Translations under genes and position numbers: made by a program | From: Nocardiopsis sp. N85 | GTDB taxonomy: Bacteria; Actinomycetota; Actinomycetes; Streptosporangiales; Streptosporangiaceae | Direction of reading: 5' to 3' | Assembly: GCF_028882275.1 (NCBI RefSeq) | Contig: NZ_JARBUT010000006.1 | Coordinates: 1 to 64,000, forward strand | Length of the DNA: 64,000 bases | Notes under the pieces: generated by a model | What the model saw: only the letters and a program-made list of their open reading frames with translations | Told to the model about the DNA's origin: nothing | The model's database searches: none | Shown: one piece after another, positions 25,399 to 35,785 of the stretch | Layout of the letters: the number at the start of each line of letters is the position of its first letter | How positions within the stretch are numbered: position 1 is the first letter of the stretch

Positions 25399-26721
25399 TC
25401 ACCCGCTCCGGTTCAAGGTCGGTGCCGGCGACCCGTATGGAGCTTTCCCCGTCTGGGACAGCACGGTAGCGACCGCAGGAACGTTGCGATAAGAGGCCAA
25501 CGCCGCACGCACCTCCTGGAAGCGGGCGCTGGCCACGGCCGACCCCACCTCAGCGATCGCGGTCCCCGCTTCCGCGACGAGGCCGGCCGCCTCATCCACT
25601 TTGTGCTGGCCGATCAAAGCTCGGGCCAGGGTCAGGGAGGCGAGCACGCGGGCCCGAACCCGTTCGGGGGAACGCAGGTTCAAAGCGTGATGGGCGTGTT
25701 CGACGGCGGCGGTGTGGTCGTCCAGGTCGCACATGCTCCGGGCCGTTTCACTGGCCAACGATGCCAGGTCGAAGGGGCTGGTCCATTCCGAAGCGGGTGG
25801 GGAGATCGGTACGGACAGCAGGTGCTCTCCTTGACGGAGAAAGGTTCGGGCGGTGGTCGCGTCTCCGCGGGCGGCGTGGGCACGGGTGAGCATGGCCAAT
25901 GCCCTGCCGCGTAGCGCGGTGTCCTCGGTGCCATCGAGTTGTCGCCAGGCTTGTTCGGCGGCGAGCAGCGCGTTCTCAGTGTCATCGCGATGCAGTGCCA
26001 GGTGGGCGCGACTGGCCCAGATCTGTGCGGTGAGGGAACCCGCTTCTCCGGCTCGGGCCAGGTTCAACGCCCGTTGGAAGTGGTTGGCGGCGACGTCATC
26101 GCGGCCTGCGTCGTGGGCCATCCACCCGGCCATCTCCGTCAGCCCCGCCGCAGCGACGAAGGTGGTGGGGGTACCGCTTTCCGAGACCAAGGCAGGACCG
26201 ACCCGGGAGGAGAGATAGCGCATGACCAGCGCGTAGAGGTGGCCGCCGCCCGCGCGCCGGTCCGCCAGCCGGAAAGCGGTGACGGCTTCGGCGGTGGTTC
26301 CCTCCACAACGTTCCGCCACAGAGAACCGAGAGCAGCGGAACCGTCAACACCAGCCCCTGCACCGATGTCCGTCTCCAGCGTTGGCGACTCGGTAGAGCT
26401 GATGGCTCGGGGCTGAGGAAGGTGAGGTCCTTCCGTTTTCAACGGTGCCCCGAGTCCTCGAAGGGCCTCGATGGCTTTGCGTCGGTCGGTCAGCCCGTGG
26501 CCCGCTTCAGCTCGGGCGATCGTGCTCTGGGCCACCCCGCACATCCGGGCCAGCGCTTCCTGTGATAGGTCCTCAACGTGGTGTCGCAGGAAGCGGATCA
26601 CACTCCGAGCATCACGGTCTCGAACAGCGGCAACGACCTCAGGGTCACGCCACATCAAGGACGGGATACAGGTGCAGCCTCCTTGTCCTTCGCCGCGTGG
26701 ACGACCGCAGTTACCGCACAC
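25399..26721 (-). CDS. XRE-family regulator with TPR-like repeats
   Basis: The GTG at about 26,721 (V-C-G-N-C-G) has AAAGGAG six bases upstream, which fixes the start; the open frame beyond it runs into the next gene. The 440-aa protein begins with a Cys-rich patch (C-x-x-C and C-x-C within 20 residues), then a helix-turn-helix (about 45-95, L-S-Q-E-A-L-A-R-M-C-G-V-A-Q-S-T-I-A-R), then helical TPR-like repeats to the end. The small Cys patch could bind a metal and is less usual in this group. It is divergent from the TPR remnant and phosphotransferase at 26,855-28,275. Confidence 0.82.
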   Translation of the reverse strand: MCGNCGRPRGEGQGGCTCIPSLMWRDPEVVAAVRDRDARSVIRFLRHHVEDLSQEALARMCGVAQSTIARAEAGHGLTDRRKAIEALRGLGAPLKTEGPHLPQPRAISSTESPTLETDIGAGAGVDGSAALGSLWRNVVEGTTAEAVTAFRLADRRAGGGHLYALVMRYLSSRVGPALVSESGTPTTFVAAAGLTEMAGWMAHDAGRDDVAANHFQRALNLARAGEAGSLTAQIWASRAHLALHRDDTENALLAAEQAWRQLDGTEDTALRGRALAMLTRAHAARGDATTARTFLRQGEHLLSVPISPPASEWTSPFDLASLASETARSMCDLDDHTAAVEHAHHALNLRSPERVRARVLASLTLARALIGQHKVDEAAGLVAEAGTAIAEVGSAVASARFQEVRAALASYRNVPAVATVLSQTGKAPYGSPAPTLNRSG

Positions 26722-26854
26722 AGGGGGCTCCTTTGGAAGGAGAAGCGCAGGGATGACCACAGTAACCAAACTCCAGCGAACTCTCCGGAGCTGAGCACTC
26801 CGGTTCCTGCAACTGGGACAGATCGCCGCCCAGGACTCCGGATGCGAGCGCACC

Positions 26855-27349
26855 GTGGCGCTCATGTGCGCCAACGCGGCATGGGCCTACGCCGTTCTCG
26901 ATGACGAGAAGCGTTCCCTGGACTCCCTCGCTCGGGCCCACGACGCCTTCGCCCGCGCCGATTCGGACACCACACCGTGGGTGCGGTTCTTCCACGAAGC
27001 CGACCTGGACGCCATGTCCGGGGTCGTCAACGCCGCACTCCCCACACCCTCGCCTCGTGCGTACACGGCCACGACCGAGCACCTGTACCGGGCCGTGGAG
27101 GCCCGCAGCCCGGAAATGGGGCGCAGCCAGGCCTTCGAGCTGACCACCCTGGCCACCGCGCACCTGCGCAACGGCGACCCCGACCAAGGAGTCCGCATCG
27201 GCCACCAGGCCGTCGACCTCGCCCGCCGCGTCCGCTCCGTGCGCGTCATCGACCGCCTCGCCCCGCTCCAGCAAGCAGCCCTGGCCTACCGGACCCGAGG
27301 AGAAACCGCCGATCTGGCCGCCGACATTGCTACCCTTCGCACATCATGA
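26855..27349 (+). pseudogene. 5'-truncated XRE-TPR regulator tail
   Basis: The open frame encodes only the C-terminal repeats of a regulator like its divergent neighbour: W-A-Y-A-V-L-D-D-E-K-R-S-L-D-S-L-A-R-A, R-S-P-E-M-G-R-S and A-T-A-H-L-R-N-G-D-P-D-Q-G. Related codons appear to extend upstream to about 26,800 without a start or helix-turn-helix. Its TGA overlaps the ATG of the phosphotransferase (ATGA), so the truncated frame may still be translated and coupled. I call it a remnant, but a functional short protein starting at an ATG near 26,855 cannot be excluded. Confidence 0.55.
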
Positions 27350-28275
27350 GCACCACTCCCGCCCCCTCCACCGGCCCCCGCTTCGCCCTCACCCGCGACC
27401 GCGTCCACGAGGTCCTCGCAGCGTTGTGCGAGGAGGCCGGGATCGGCTCCCGTGCGGCCGATGACGCCGAGCTGATCAAGTTCACCAACAACGCCGTCTA
27501 CCGCCTCCCGGGGGCGGGGTTGGTGGTGCGCATCGCCGGATCGGCGACCGTCGCCGAGCGAGTCCCCGTGGTCATCGAGGCGGCCCGGTGGCTCGCCCGG
27601 CACGACGCCCCGGCGGTGCGGTTGGTCGAGGAGATTCCCCAACCGGTCCGGGCCGCCGGTGCCACGGCGACCTTCTGGCACCTGGTGCCCTCCACCGGGC
27701 CTGAGCCGACCGGCGGCGACCTCGGGCACATCCTCCAGCACATCCACACCCTGCCCGCCCCGGGGTTCGCGCTGCCGTCGTGGGAGCCGTTCGTCCGCAT
27801 CCGCAGCCGCATCGCCGATGCCGAAGGGCTGGCCGAAGCCGACCGGGTCTTCCTCACCGAGCGCACCGACCACCTCGAACTCCAAGTCCAGGACCTGGAG
27901 TTCGAGCTCCCGGCCGGGGTGCTGCACGGCGATCCGTTCATGGGCAACCTCATCCCCGGCCCCCAAGGGCCGGTGATCTGCGACTTCGACAGCCTCAGCC
28001 ACGGTCCCCGCGAATGGGACCTGACCCCCGCTGCGGTCGGTAAGGTCCGCATGGACTACCCCGTGGACCACCACACCCCACTCGCGGCCGAGTACGGCTT
28101 CGACGTCCTCACCTGGCCCGGGTTCCCCGTCCTGCGCCGACTCCGCGAACTCAGACTCGTCACCAGCGTCCTCCCGGTCCTCAACACCAGCCCCGGCCTA
28201 CGCACCCAGTGGCAACACCGCATGAACACCCTCCGACACGGGGACGCCACCACCCGCTGGTCCACCTACCGATAG
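27346..28275 (+). CDS. Aminoglycoside phosphotransferase-family kinase
   Basis: The 309-aa protein keeps the catalytic motifs that the copy at 5153-6067 has lost: V-L-H-G-D-P-F-M-G-N-L (about 195-205, the H-G-D-x-x-x-x-N loop) and V-I-C-D-F-D-S-L (about 213-220). The C-terminal W-D-L-T-P-A-A segment is also typical. It should phosphorylate a small hydroxyl or amino compound with ATP, but the substrate is unknown. It overlaps the upstream TPR tail by four bases. Confidence 0.85.
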   Translation: MSTTPAPSTGPRFALTRDRVHEVLAALCEEAGIGSRAADDAELIKFTNNAVYRLPGAGLVVRIAGSATVAERVPVVIEAARWLARHDAPAVRLVEEIPQPVRAAGATATFWHLVPSTGPEPTGGDLGHILQHIHTLPAPGFALPSWEPFVRIRSRIADAEGLAEADRVFLTERTDHLELQVQDLEFELPAGVLHGDPFMGNLIPGPQGPVICDFDSLSHGPREWDLTPAAVGKVRMDYPVDHHTPLAAEYGFDVLTWPGFPVLRRLRELRLVTSVLPVLNTSPGLRTQWQHRMNTLRHGDATTRWSTYR

Positions 28276-28646
28276 GCAGCGCCGGATGCGTCGGGTGACA
28301 GGAGGCGATCCCGGCGCACCACAGCCTCGACCAGACTCGGCAAGAACGCTGTCCAAGGCGTCATCACCAGCGTTGGTCCGAACGACAACAGAATGGTCTG
28401 GTAGAGCCCAAACCACGCTTCAAGGACCGAGATAGACGACGTGCTGCCTTCGTTCGGCAAGGTCCCAGAGTCAAAGGCACAGGTCCAGAGGAACCACAGC
28501 CCCGAGGACCGTCGTTCACTGAGATGGGCCACTCTGAGCCCCCATTCCTCCGCTTGCACTGCGTGGGACAGCAGGTCAACAGCTATCCAACCTCGGAGAC
28601 GGGGGTTCCAGCAGAGCACGGCATCCAGGAACCTAAGCATGCCCAT
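28266..28646 (-). CDS. Doubtful small ORF, 126 aa
   Basis: A minus-strand frame overlaps the last bases of the phosphotransferase. The peptide has no family features, and no ribosome site precedes its ATG. It begins exactly where the sequence turns AT-rich. It may be a remnant or chance; I list it because the 600-base gap has nothing better. Confidence 0.25.
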   Translation of the reverse strand: MGMLRFLDAVLCWNPRLRGWIAVDLLSHAVQAEEWGLRVAHLSERRSSGLWFLWTCAFDSGTLPNEGSTSSISVLEAWFGLYQTILLSFGPTLVMTPWTAFLPSLVEAVVRRDRLLSPDASGAAYR

Positions 28647-28870
28647 ATTTTAGGCTTCGCAAGTCGAGAACCCATGGCTACACTGTCATGAAAACATGAG
28701 GCAAGAAACCACCCAAACCAATACACCCCAGAAAGCGACATACGGACAAAAAGGCACACAAAAGACATCAAGGCTGAAAGCAGAAAACTCGAGCAGCTCA
28801 AGAGAAAATCAGAGAGAACAGACAACCCAATCCAACACAAAGATCTCCACCAAAAAGAAACAAAGAAAAA
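28647..28870. other. AT-rich leader before the PIN-domain gene
   Basis: The strand is purine-rich and very A-rich from about 28,690 to 28,870. A short plus-strand frame here is low-complexity (Gln, Thr, Lys) and lacks a ribosome site. It probably holds the promoter and leader for the pair at 28,871-30,338, but I cannot place -10 and -35 boxes with confidence. Confidence 0.4.
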
Positions 28871-29704
28871 ATGACTTGGCATTTTCTCAAAAATAACAAC
28901 GACCACTCACTGGCCACAGAAAAACTCGCCGGCCTGTTACAGAACCTCAGAAACCTAATCGGGGAATCGAACGGAGATCCAGCGATTTCCTCTAACAGAT
29001 ATCTGATGTGGACAGAAGAAGCCGAACTGAGACTGAGGGAAATTTACCAAGATAGGGAAGCTTCACAAAAAATTCACTCTGAGAGATACTGGCAAATCCG
29101 AGCCATCTCCGCCTCCACACACCGACCACACTCGCTCATCCGCCTAGAGATCGAAGATAAAATTGATCTCATTTCTGCATTGATCGATCAAATGGAACAT
29201 TATAGGAATATTCTCACCGCCAAAGAAAATGAAAGTCTTATCCTATTGGACACCAACGTCCTAGTACACGGAAAGCCATTCGAGATGGTGGACTGGCAAA
29301 AACTAGCAGGATCCAAATATGCATGTCTCGTATTTCCCTTGGCGGTTATAGACGAGCTAGATAAATTAAAGGACACCAAACAACACAAGGCACGAGTCCC
29401 TCTAGCATCTTTGGATCGCCTAATTTCTCACACAAATCCCTTTCAAAGAGCGAGAGCAAGAGATGGCGTACACATTCAAATCACAGATGAACCCCTTGGG
29501 CACACCCGCCTCTCCCGAGTAGACGACGAAATAATCCGTCAGGCGTCTTACTTCCAATCCGTTTCCGGAAAAAATTTAAAAGTAATCACGCGAGACAGGG
29601 GGATGAAATTTCGAGCCGAATTCTCAGGAATCTCTGCAGAAATACTCCCCAAAGAGCTAGAACGATCCAAAACCCAAGAAGGGGAAAACGATGGAAAACA
29701 GTAG
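28871..29704 (+). CDS. PIN-domain protein with helical N-terminal region
   Basis: The 277-aa protein has a helical N-terminal half (1-115) of no known family and a C-terminal PIN nuclease domain (122-262). The acidic set is visible: Asp127 in L-L-D-T-N-V, Glu162 in V-I-D-E-L-D-K-L-K, Asp218 or Asp219 in R-V-D-D-E-I-I, and Asp242 in I-T-R-D-R-G-M-K. PIN proteins are metal-dependent ribonucleases, often toxins or RNA-processing enzymes. The domain resembles the long PhoH-linked type more than short VapC toxins. The gene is strongly AT-rich against a 70% GC background and overlaps the next gene by 14 bases. A role as effector of a defence or toxin system is inference. Confidence 0.8.
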   Translation: MTWHFLKNNNDHSLATEKLAGLLQNLRNLIGESNGDPAISSNRYLMWTEEAELRLREIYQDREASQKIHSERYWQIRAISASTHRPHSLIRLEIEDKIDLISALIDQMEHYRNILTAKENESLILLDTNVLVHGKPFEMVDWQKLAGSKYACLVFPLAVIDELDKLKDTKQHKARVPLASLDRLISHTNPFQRARARDGVHIQITDEPLGHTRLSRVDDEIIRQASYFQSVSGKNLKVITRDRGMKFRAEFSGISAEILPKELERSKTQEGENDGKQ

Positions 29705-30338
29705 AAGCCTCTCCACGAGTGTCCCCCAAGACGAAAGTGAGCGAATAGAACTGCTCATCGATCGACCCGACGGCTGGGAGTACCTCCTATTCGGGTACTA
29801 CCTTAAAAAATTCATGCAAGAGGTCGAACCCAAGTGGAGGGACTACCACTTGGGCTACAGTATGTCCGTAGGACCCCAAGTTGATGACTTTTCTTTAGGA
29901 AACGAGCTAACCGATAAGATATCCAAAGTTATAAAGATTTCCGGGAACCTGGAGAAAATTATATCGAGGCGTGCCCAAGAAATTTCTTTCGGTCGCCCTG
30001 GCGAACCTGGAGACCCCGAATCCATCAAGCACATGGGCGAGCGCTTAATGACCACATATGAGCAGCTAATAGACTGGGGCAACGAGATACGATCTCTTCG
30101 GGTTTCAGAAGATTCAGAAAATCTTCTGGAAATAGCTGCACTGTTCGTTGAACAGCCAATCAAAGAAGTTAGAAACTTCACGGAAAATTATATTAATAAT
30201 ATAGAAGACGCAATGGAAAGAATCGCCAACGGAAGCACTGAGCCCATATCACTTGACATGAAGCTTACCTTTGAACTCCCGGAGGATCTCCAGCGCAACT
30301 TTGACGACGAACTAGAAAGATTGACACGTGGTCAATAA
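29691..30338 (+). CDS. Unknown partner of the PIN protein, 215 aa
   Basis: I do not recognise the family. The protein is acidic and mainly helical. It has no membrane segment or signal peptide, and has a W-E-Y-L-L-F-G-Y-Y-L segment (about 29-38) and a long helical region (about 85-190). Its ATG lies 14 bases inside the PIN gene with AAGGGGAAAACG just before it, so the two are translationally coupled and should form one unit. It shares the low GC content. It could be an antitoxin, a sensor or a structural partner. Confidence 0.65.
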   Translation: MENSRSLSTSVPQDESERIELLIDRPDGWEYLLFGYYLKKFMQEVEPKWRDYHLGYSMSVGPQVDDFSLGNELTDKISKVIKISGNLEKIISRRAQEISFGRPGEPGDPESIKHMGERLMTTYEQLIDWGNEIRSLRVSEDSENLLEIAALFVEQPIKEVRNFTENYINNIEDAMERIANGSTEPISLDMKLTFELPEDLQRNFDDELERLTRGQ

Positions 30339-30420
30339 CAGATTCTCTCGTCACCTGATTTGATTTGTCCTGGGAACGCCTGCTTCTCCGCCCGCACGCA
30401 CCTGCATCCAGGAGTCCACC

Positions 30421-31068
30421 GTGACGATCGCCCAACGCGTCCTCGATTTCCTGGGCAAGAGCGGACGGGGATGGGATGACGACGAACTCGCCCGCCAGCT
30501 CGACGTGTCTCCCCGCCAAAGCATCAACCAGGCATGCCGCAAACTAGCGGACGAGGGGCGTCTGCACCGCTATAAGGGCCCTAAAGGCAAGATCGTCAAT
30601 GCCATCGGCGGGACACAGCCCACCGATTCCTCCATGCCACCCGGCGCTTCAATCGAACAACAGCACGCTGAACGCATCATCCTGGACGCGGCCAGCGCGC
30701 TGCTCGGAACCCGGCTGGACCCTCGCAGGATCCTCACGCCCACCGGGGTTCGGGTGGAAGTCGATGGAGCCGACCAGAACCTCACAGTGCTCGTGGAGGC
30801 GTGGGCGCACCAGGGGCCCGTCAAGGCCGCACAGCGCCACAAGGTCCTGTCCGACGCGCTGAAGCTCGTGTGGATCTCCTCCACGCTCTACCCCAGGCCG
30901 CGCATGGTGCTCTGTCTGTCCGACCGGGAGGCGGCACGGCCTTTTCTCGGCGAACGCTCATGGGCTGCAACCGCCCTGCGGGACCTGGGAGTCGAGGTCC
31001 TTGTCATCGATCTACCCGACCACATTAGTGCTCGCCTGCGCCAAGCCCAGCACCGCCAGCGCCGGTAG
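30421..31068 (+). CDS. Winged-helix protein with nuclease-like C-terminal domain
   Basis: The GTG at 30,421 has AGGAG upstream. The 215-residue protein starts with a winged helix (about 1-55: A-Q-R-V-L-D-F-L, D-D-D-E-L-A-R-Q-L-D-V-S-P-R-Q-S-I-N-Q-A-C-R-K-L). The second part has R-V-E-V-D-G, then L-V-E-A-W-A-H-Q-G, and helices with H-K-V-L-S-D-A-L-K-L, which suggests a restriction-endonuclease-like fold. The catalytic pattern is not classical, so this is tentative. GC content is back to the genome norm here. The gene converges with the PD-(D/E)XK-like gene at 31,202. Confidence 0.6.
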   Translation: MTIAQRVLDFLGKSGRGWDDDELARQLDVSPRQSINQACRKLADEGRLHRYKGPKGKIVNAIGGTQPTDSSMPPGASIEQQHAERIILDAASALLGTRLDPRRILTPTGVRVEVDGADQNLTVLVEAWAHQGPVKAAQRHKVLSDALKLVWISSTLYPRPRMVLCLSDREAARPFLGERSWAATALRDLGVEVLVIDLPDHISARLRQAQHRQRR

Positions 31069-31201
31069 AAGCTTCGTCCTTGCGGCAGGCCTGGGCCGGT
31101 TCTCCTATTGGCCCTTACCCGAACGCTCATGCGGGGGCGAGAGGCGACCAGCAGCCTGTTCAGCGGCAACACCAGACCGGCCCCTGGCCGGTATGGAATG
31201 G

Positions 31202-32188
31202 TCAGGAGGTCTCAAGGTCGCTGGTGGTACGCACCCCGGGCCTGCGCAGAGCGGCCAGGGACACATACCGCTGGCCCATCGTCCACGCCCACGGGCGCCC
31301 CGAGGCGGCCACCGTGTCATTGACCACCGGCGACTCCAACACCACAGTCTCAGGGGCCTCCGGCCCCGAGAGCAGGAACACCATGTACTCCTGCCCCTCC
31401 TCACGGACCCCAGCCTCCAAGGAGGCACGGATCAGGCCTCCGATACGGGCGTCCCTGCCGCCGTTGCCCTCTCGTCGCAGCACTTCCTCATACGTGAAGG
31501 GCACGTGGTCCTCGCAGGTGAGGATGCGGGCCAGGTGCGGTTGGATGGCCTGCTGAGCGTAGAAGCCCATGTGGGTCAGCCCTTCCCGGAAGGCCCGGCC
31601 AGGCTGGCAGATGTAGGCCGAGGACGCCAGGTACTCCGGGTAGGCCTGGCTGGCGGCCACGACCACCACCTCGGCAGAAGTCACCAGGCCGTCGTTGTCG
31701 AACAGCGCCTGCAACTCCCGCAGCAGGAACCGGTCGCGCTCGGAGGGTGCGAGGAAGGCGTCGTCCACCACGGCTGTGATGGCGTCGTACAGGGCTGCGA
31801 AGTTGAACCACACCACACGCCTGTCAACCACAACGTCGAGCGCAGCGGGCCTTACGGCGTCGGGTGTGAGCACGAACAGATACCGGCCCGGCCCTTCTTT
31901 CAGGTCCTCCAGGTGGCAACGGAGCTGTTTCGCGCGGACCGTGCCGCGGACGGTCTTGACCTCGAACAGGTAGGTGAAGTCCGCAGAGGTCCGCGCGTCG
32001 GGAACCGATCCCTTACCAGCCTTGGGCTGGTTGGTGAAGGTGACGGTCTCCAGCGTGGCCTCGCCCGAGGCCTTGGCCAGGATCTCCTCGACCAGGGATA
32101 GGCCGATCCGTTCGAAGACCGCGAGCATCGACGAGGTGACCCGGTTCTCGCCCTGGCGGTAGGTGGAGAACAGCGGTGTGGACGACAC
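31202..32188 (-). CDS. PD-(D/E)XK nuclease-like protein
   Basis: The GTG at 32,188 has GGAGG eight bases upstream and is preferred to a TTG five codons earlier. In the 328-aa protein, residues 10-110 look like a PD-(D/E)XK core: E-N-R-V-T-S-S-M helix, P-D-A-R-T-S-A-D-F and F-E-V-K-T-V-R-G. The Asp and the E-V-K triad are correctly spaced. The rest is an uncharacterised helical region with N-D-T-V near the end. Such proteins are common in defence islands as restriction or abortive-infection nucleases. It is the last gene before att junction 2, an end position also used for cargo. Confidence 0.65.
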   Translation of the reverse strand: MSSTPLFSTYRQGENRVTSSMLAVFERIGLSLVEEILAKASGEATLETVTFTNQPKAGKGSVPDARTSADFTYLFEVKTVRGTVRAKQLRCHLEDLKEGPGRYLFVLTPDAVRPAALDVVVDRRVVWFNFAALYDAITAVVDDAFLAPSERDRFLLRELQALFDNDGLVTSAEVVVVAASQAYPEYLASSAYICQPGRAFREGLTHMGFYAQQAIQPHLARILTCEDHVPFTYEEVLRREGNGGRDARIGGLIRASLEAGVREEGQEYMVFLLSGPEAPETVVLESPVVNDTVAASGRPWAWTMGQRYVSLAALRRPGVRTTSDLETS

Positions 32189-32263
32189 GGGAACAACCTC
32201 CAACGCACATGGATCGACCTACCTGCCCGACCAGAAGACCAAGGTCGCTTCTGATATTCAAGG

Positions 32264-32321
32264 ACCTCGCGAGGTGCCATCGGACGCCGCCCACCGCCCG
32301 TTCGTGCTCCGTTGGTGCTCC
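32264..32321 (+). repeat. Left arm-site block of att junction 2
   Basis: The perfect palindrome ACCTCGCGAGGT (32,264-32,275) is followed at the same 40-base step by GTGCTCC at 32,304-32,310 and 32,315-32,321. Surrounding sequence has diverged from the block at 10,163 while motif spacing is exactly kept. Confidence 0.65.
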
Positions 32322-32438
32322 GCAGTTCCGTACTGGCACGACATCGGGCGGCATCTCTTGACACGAAACGACAGCGGTGATCGGATGGATAGGGACGAAA
32401 CGGCACTCCGTGGCACGTAGAGGCACGAAGACACCGGA

Positions 32439-32483
32439 CTTCTAATCCGATGGCCGCAGGTTCGAATCCTGCCGGGTGCGCCA
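32439..32483 (+). other. Attachment site 2: tRNA-Arg(TCT) 3' fragment
   Basis: The fragment begins with the anticodon loop CTTCTAA (anticodon TCT), then TCCG, a variable region, T arm and acceptor strand ending with CCA at 32,483. Four bases (CGGA) before the loop can pair with TCCG, but no D arm or 5' acceptor strand follows further upstream. It matches the fragment at 10,338-10,382 except in the anticodon loop. It marks the right end of the second element and probably the left end of what follows. Confidence 0.8.
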
Positions 32484-32539
32484 CAAAATCCCAGTTCAAA
32501 GGGGTTACACGAGGACCTCGCCGCGTTCCGGGCCCTCAA

Positions 32540-32601
32540 GTGCTCCATACGTGCTCCCCAGTACAAGCCCCAGTACAAGGCGGCACCCACCTCCGGAGCA
32601 C
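32540..32601 (+). repeat. Right arm-site block of att junction 2
   Basis: GTGCTCC occurs at 32,540-32,546 and 32,551-32,557, and the inverted copy GGAGCAC at 32,595-32,601, with the same internal spacing as after att 1. It is 57 bases from the CCA end here, against 70 at att 1, because half of the inverted repeat is missing. The remaining bases to 32,855 hold no gene that I see. Confidence 0.6.
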
Positions 32602-32855
32602 TTTGCCACCCCATGACCCAGCAGGGCCGCGCCCGGGGACGGTCCCGTGTCCGCCCCACAGCCGCCCCGACGCCACCGTGTGGGCCCGGCTGGACCCAGG
32701 CACGCCCTGTCGCCCCACAGGACCGGTTGTGGCCGTTTCAGTCGAAACCCCTTACCCCACAGCGGTTCCCACGCCACAATCGGGTGACACAACCAACCAA
32801 CCCAAACAGAGCCCACCCGAACGCTCCCCCTCCCTCCGGGTAGAAGGCCAACACC

Positions 32856-35015
<2,160 letters not shown>

Positions 35016-35146
35016 GCGAAGAGCGCCCTTCCACTTACAGACAGGTCACGGCGCGAGCCACTCCGGACGCCCCTCCCACATCTCGGGACGCGCTGTCATA
35101 ATCGCCCGGTCCGGTAAGTGTCAAATCAAATGAAACGGTGAGCCGG

Positions 35147-35783
35147 TCATGGGTTCTGTAGCGCGGCCTCCCTGCGTCTGGAGGGATCGTTGATCCAGAC
35201 CGTCTCGGGCAGCCGAGGTGGTTCCGGTCGGCGAGAGAACCTCTCTGGATGGGCCGTGTAGGCCTCGGCCAGGGTCCGTGCCCGCTGGTCACGGACCTGC
35301 CCGGCGGTACCGAAGTGCACCGATGCAGGGGTGTGGTATCCGATCCCCGAATGCCTGTGCTCGTGGTTGTAGTAGGCCATGAAAGCCTCCAGCCACTGGC
35401 GAGCGTGCGCCGGCGACTCGAACTCCTGCGGGTAGTCCGGCGCGTACTTGACCGTTTTGAACTGCGCTTCGGAGTAAGGGTTGTCATTGGAGTTCTTCGG
35501 GCGTGAGTGCGACCGCTCGATCCCCAGGTCCGGCAACAGCTGCGACACCTCCTTGGAGGTCATCGCCGCGCCCCGGTCGGCGTGCACCACCCCGGGCGGG
35601 ACCCCGTTGGCGGCGGCCAGGCCGCTGATCAGCTCCGCGGCACGGATCCCGGACTCGGACCGCTCCACCGTGAACGCGGCCACCTAGCGAGAAGATGTCG
35701 ATGACCACGTAGGCGTGGAAGTACTCGCCCCGGCCCGGGCCCTTCAACCGGGTGATATCCCAGGTGAACACCTGACCCGGTGC
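35147..35783 (-). pseudogene. IS3-family OrfB remnant (truncated and frameshifted)
   Basis: The two frames together give the rve/DDE core of an IS3-type transposase: F-T-W-D-I-T-R-L-K-G-P (about 35,765), V-V-I-D-I-F-S, then after a frameshift near 35,690 V-A-A-F-T-V-E-R-S-E-S, H-A-D-R-G-A-A-M, K-N-S-N-D-N-P-Y-S-E-A-Q-F-K-T and Y-Y-N-H-E-H-R-H-S-G-I-G-Y-H-T-P. The D-D-E residues are present, but the frame is broken. The 5' part is missing where the ISAs1-like element abuts at 35,786. It is not functional. Confidence 0.85.
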
Positions 35784-35785
35784 GT

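Noticed and set aside
28696..28896. A 66-codon plus-strand frame rich in Gln, Thr and Lys
   Set aside because: Low-complexity A-rich leader DNA without a ribosome site. It overlaps the PIN gene start out of frame.
32258..32660. Minus-strand frames around att 2 with phrases like G-R-I-R-T-C-G-H-R-I-R-S-P
   Set aside because: These are the familiar false translations of antisense tRNA sequence. The same happens at 10,340-10,640.
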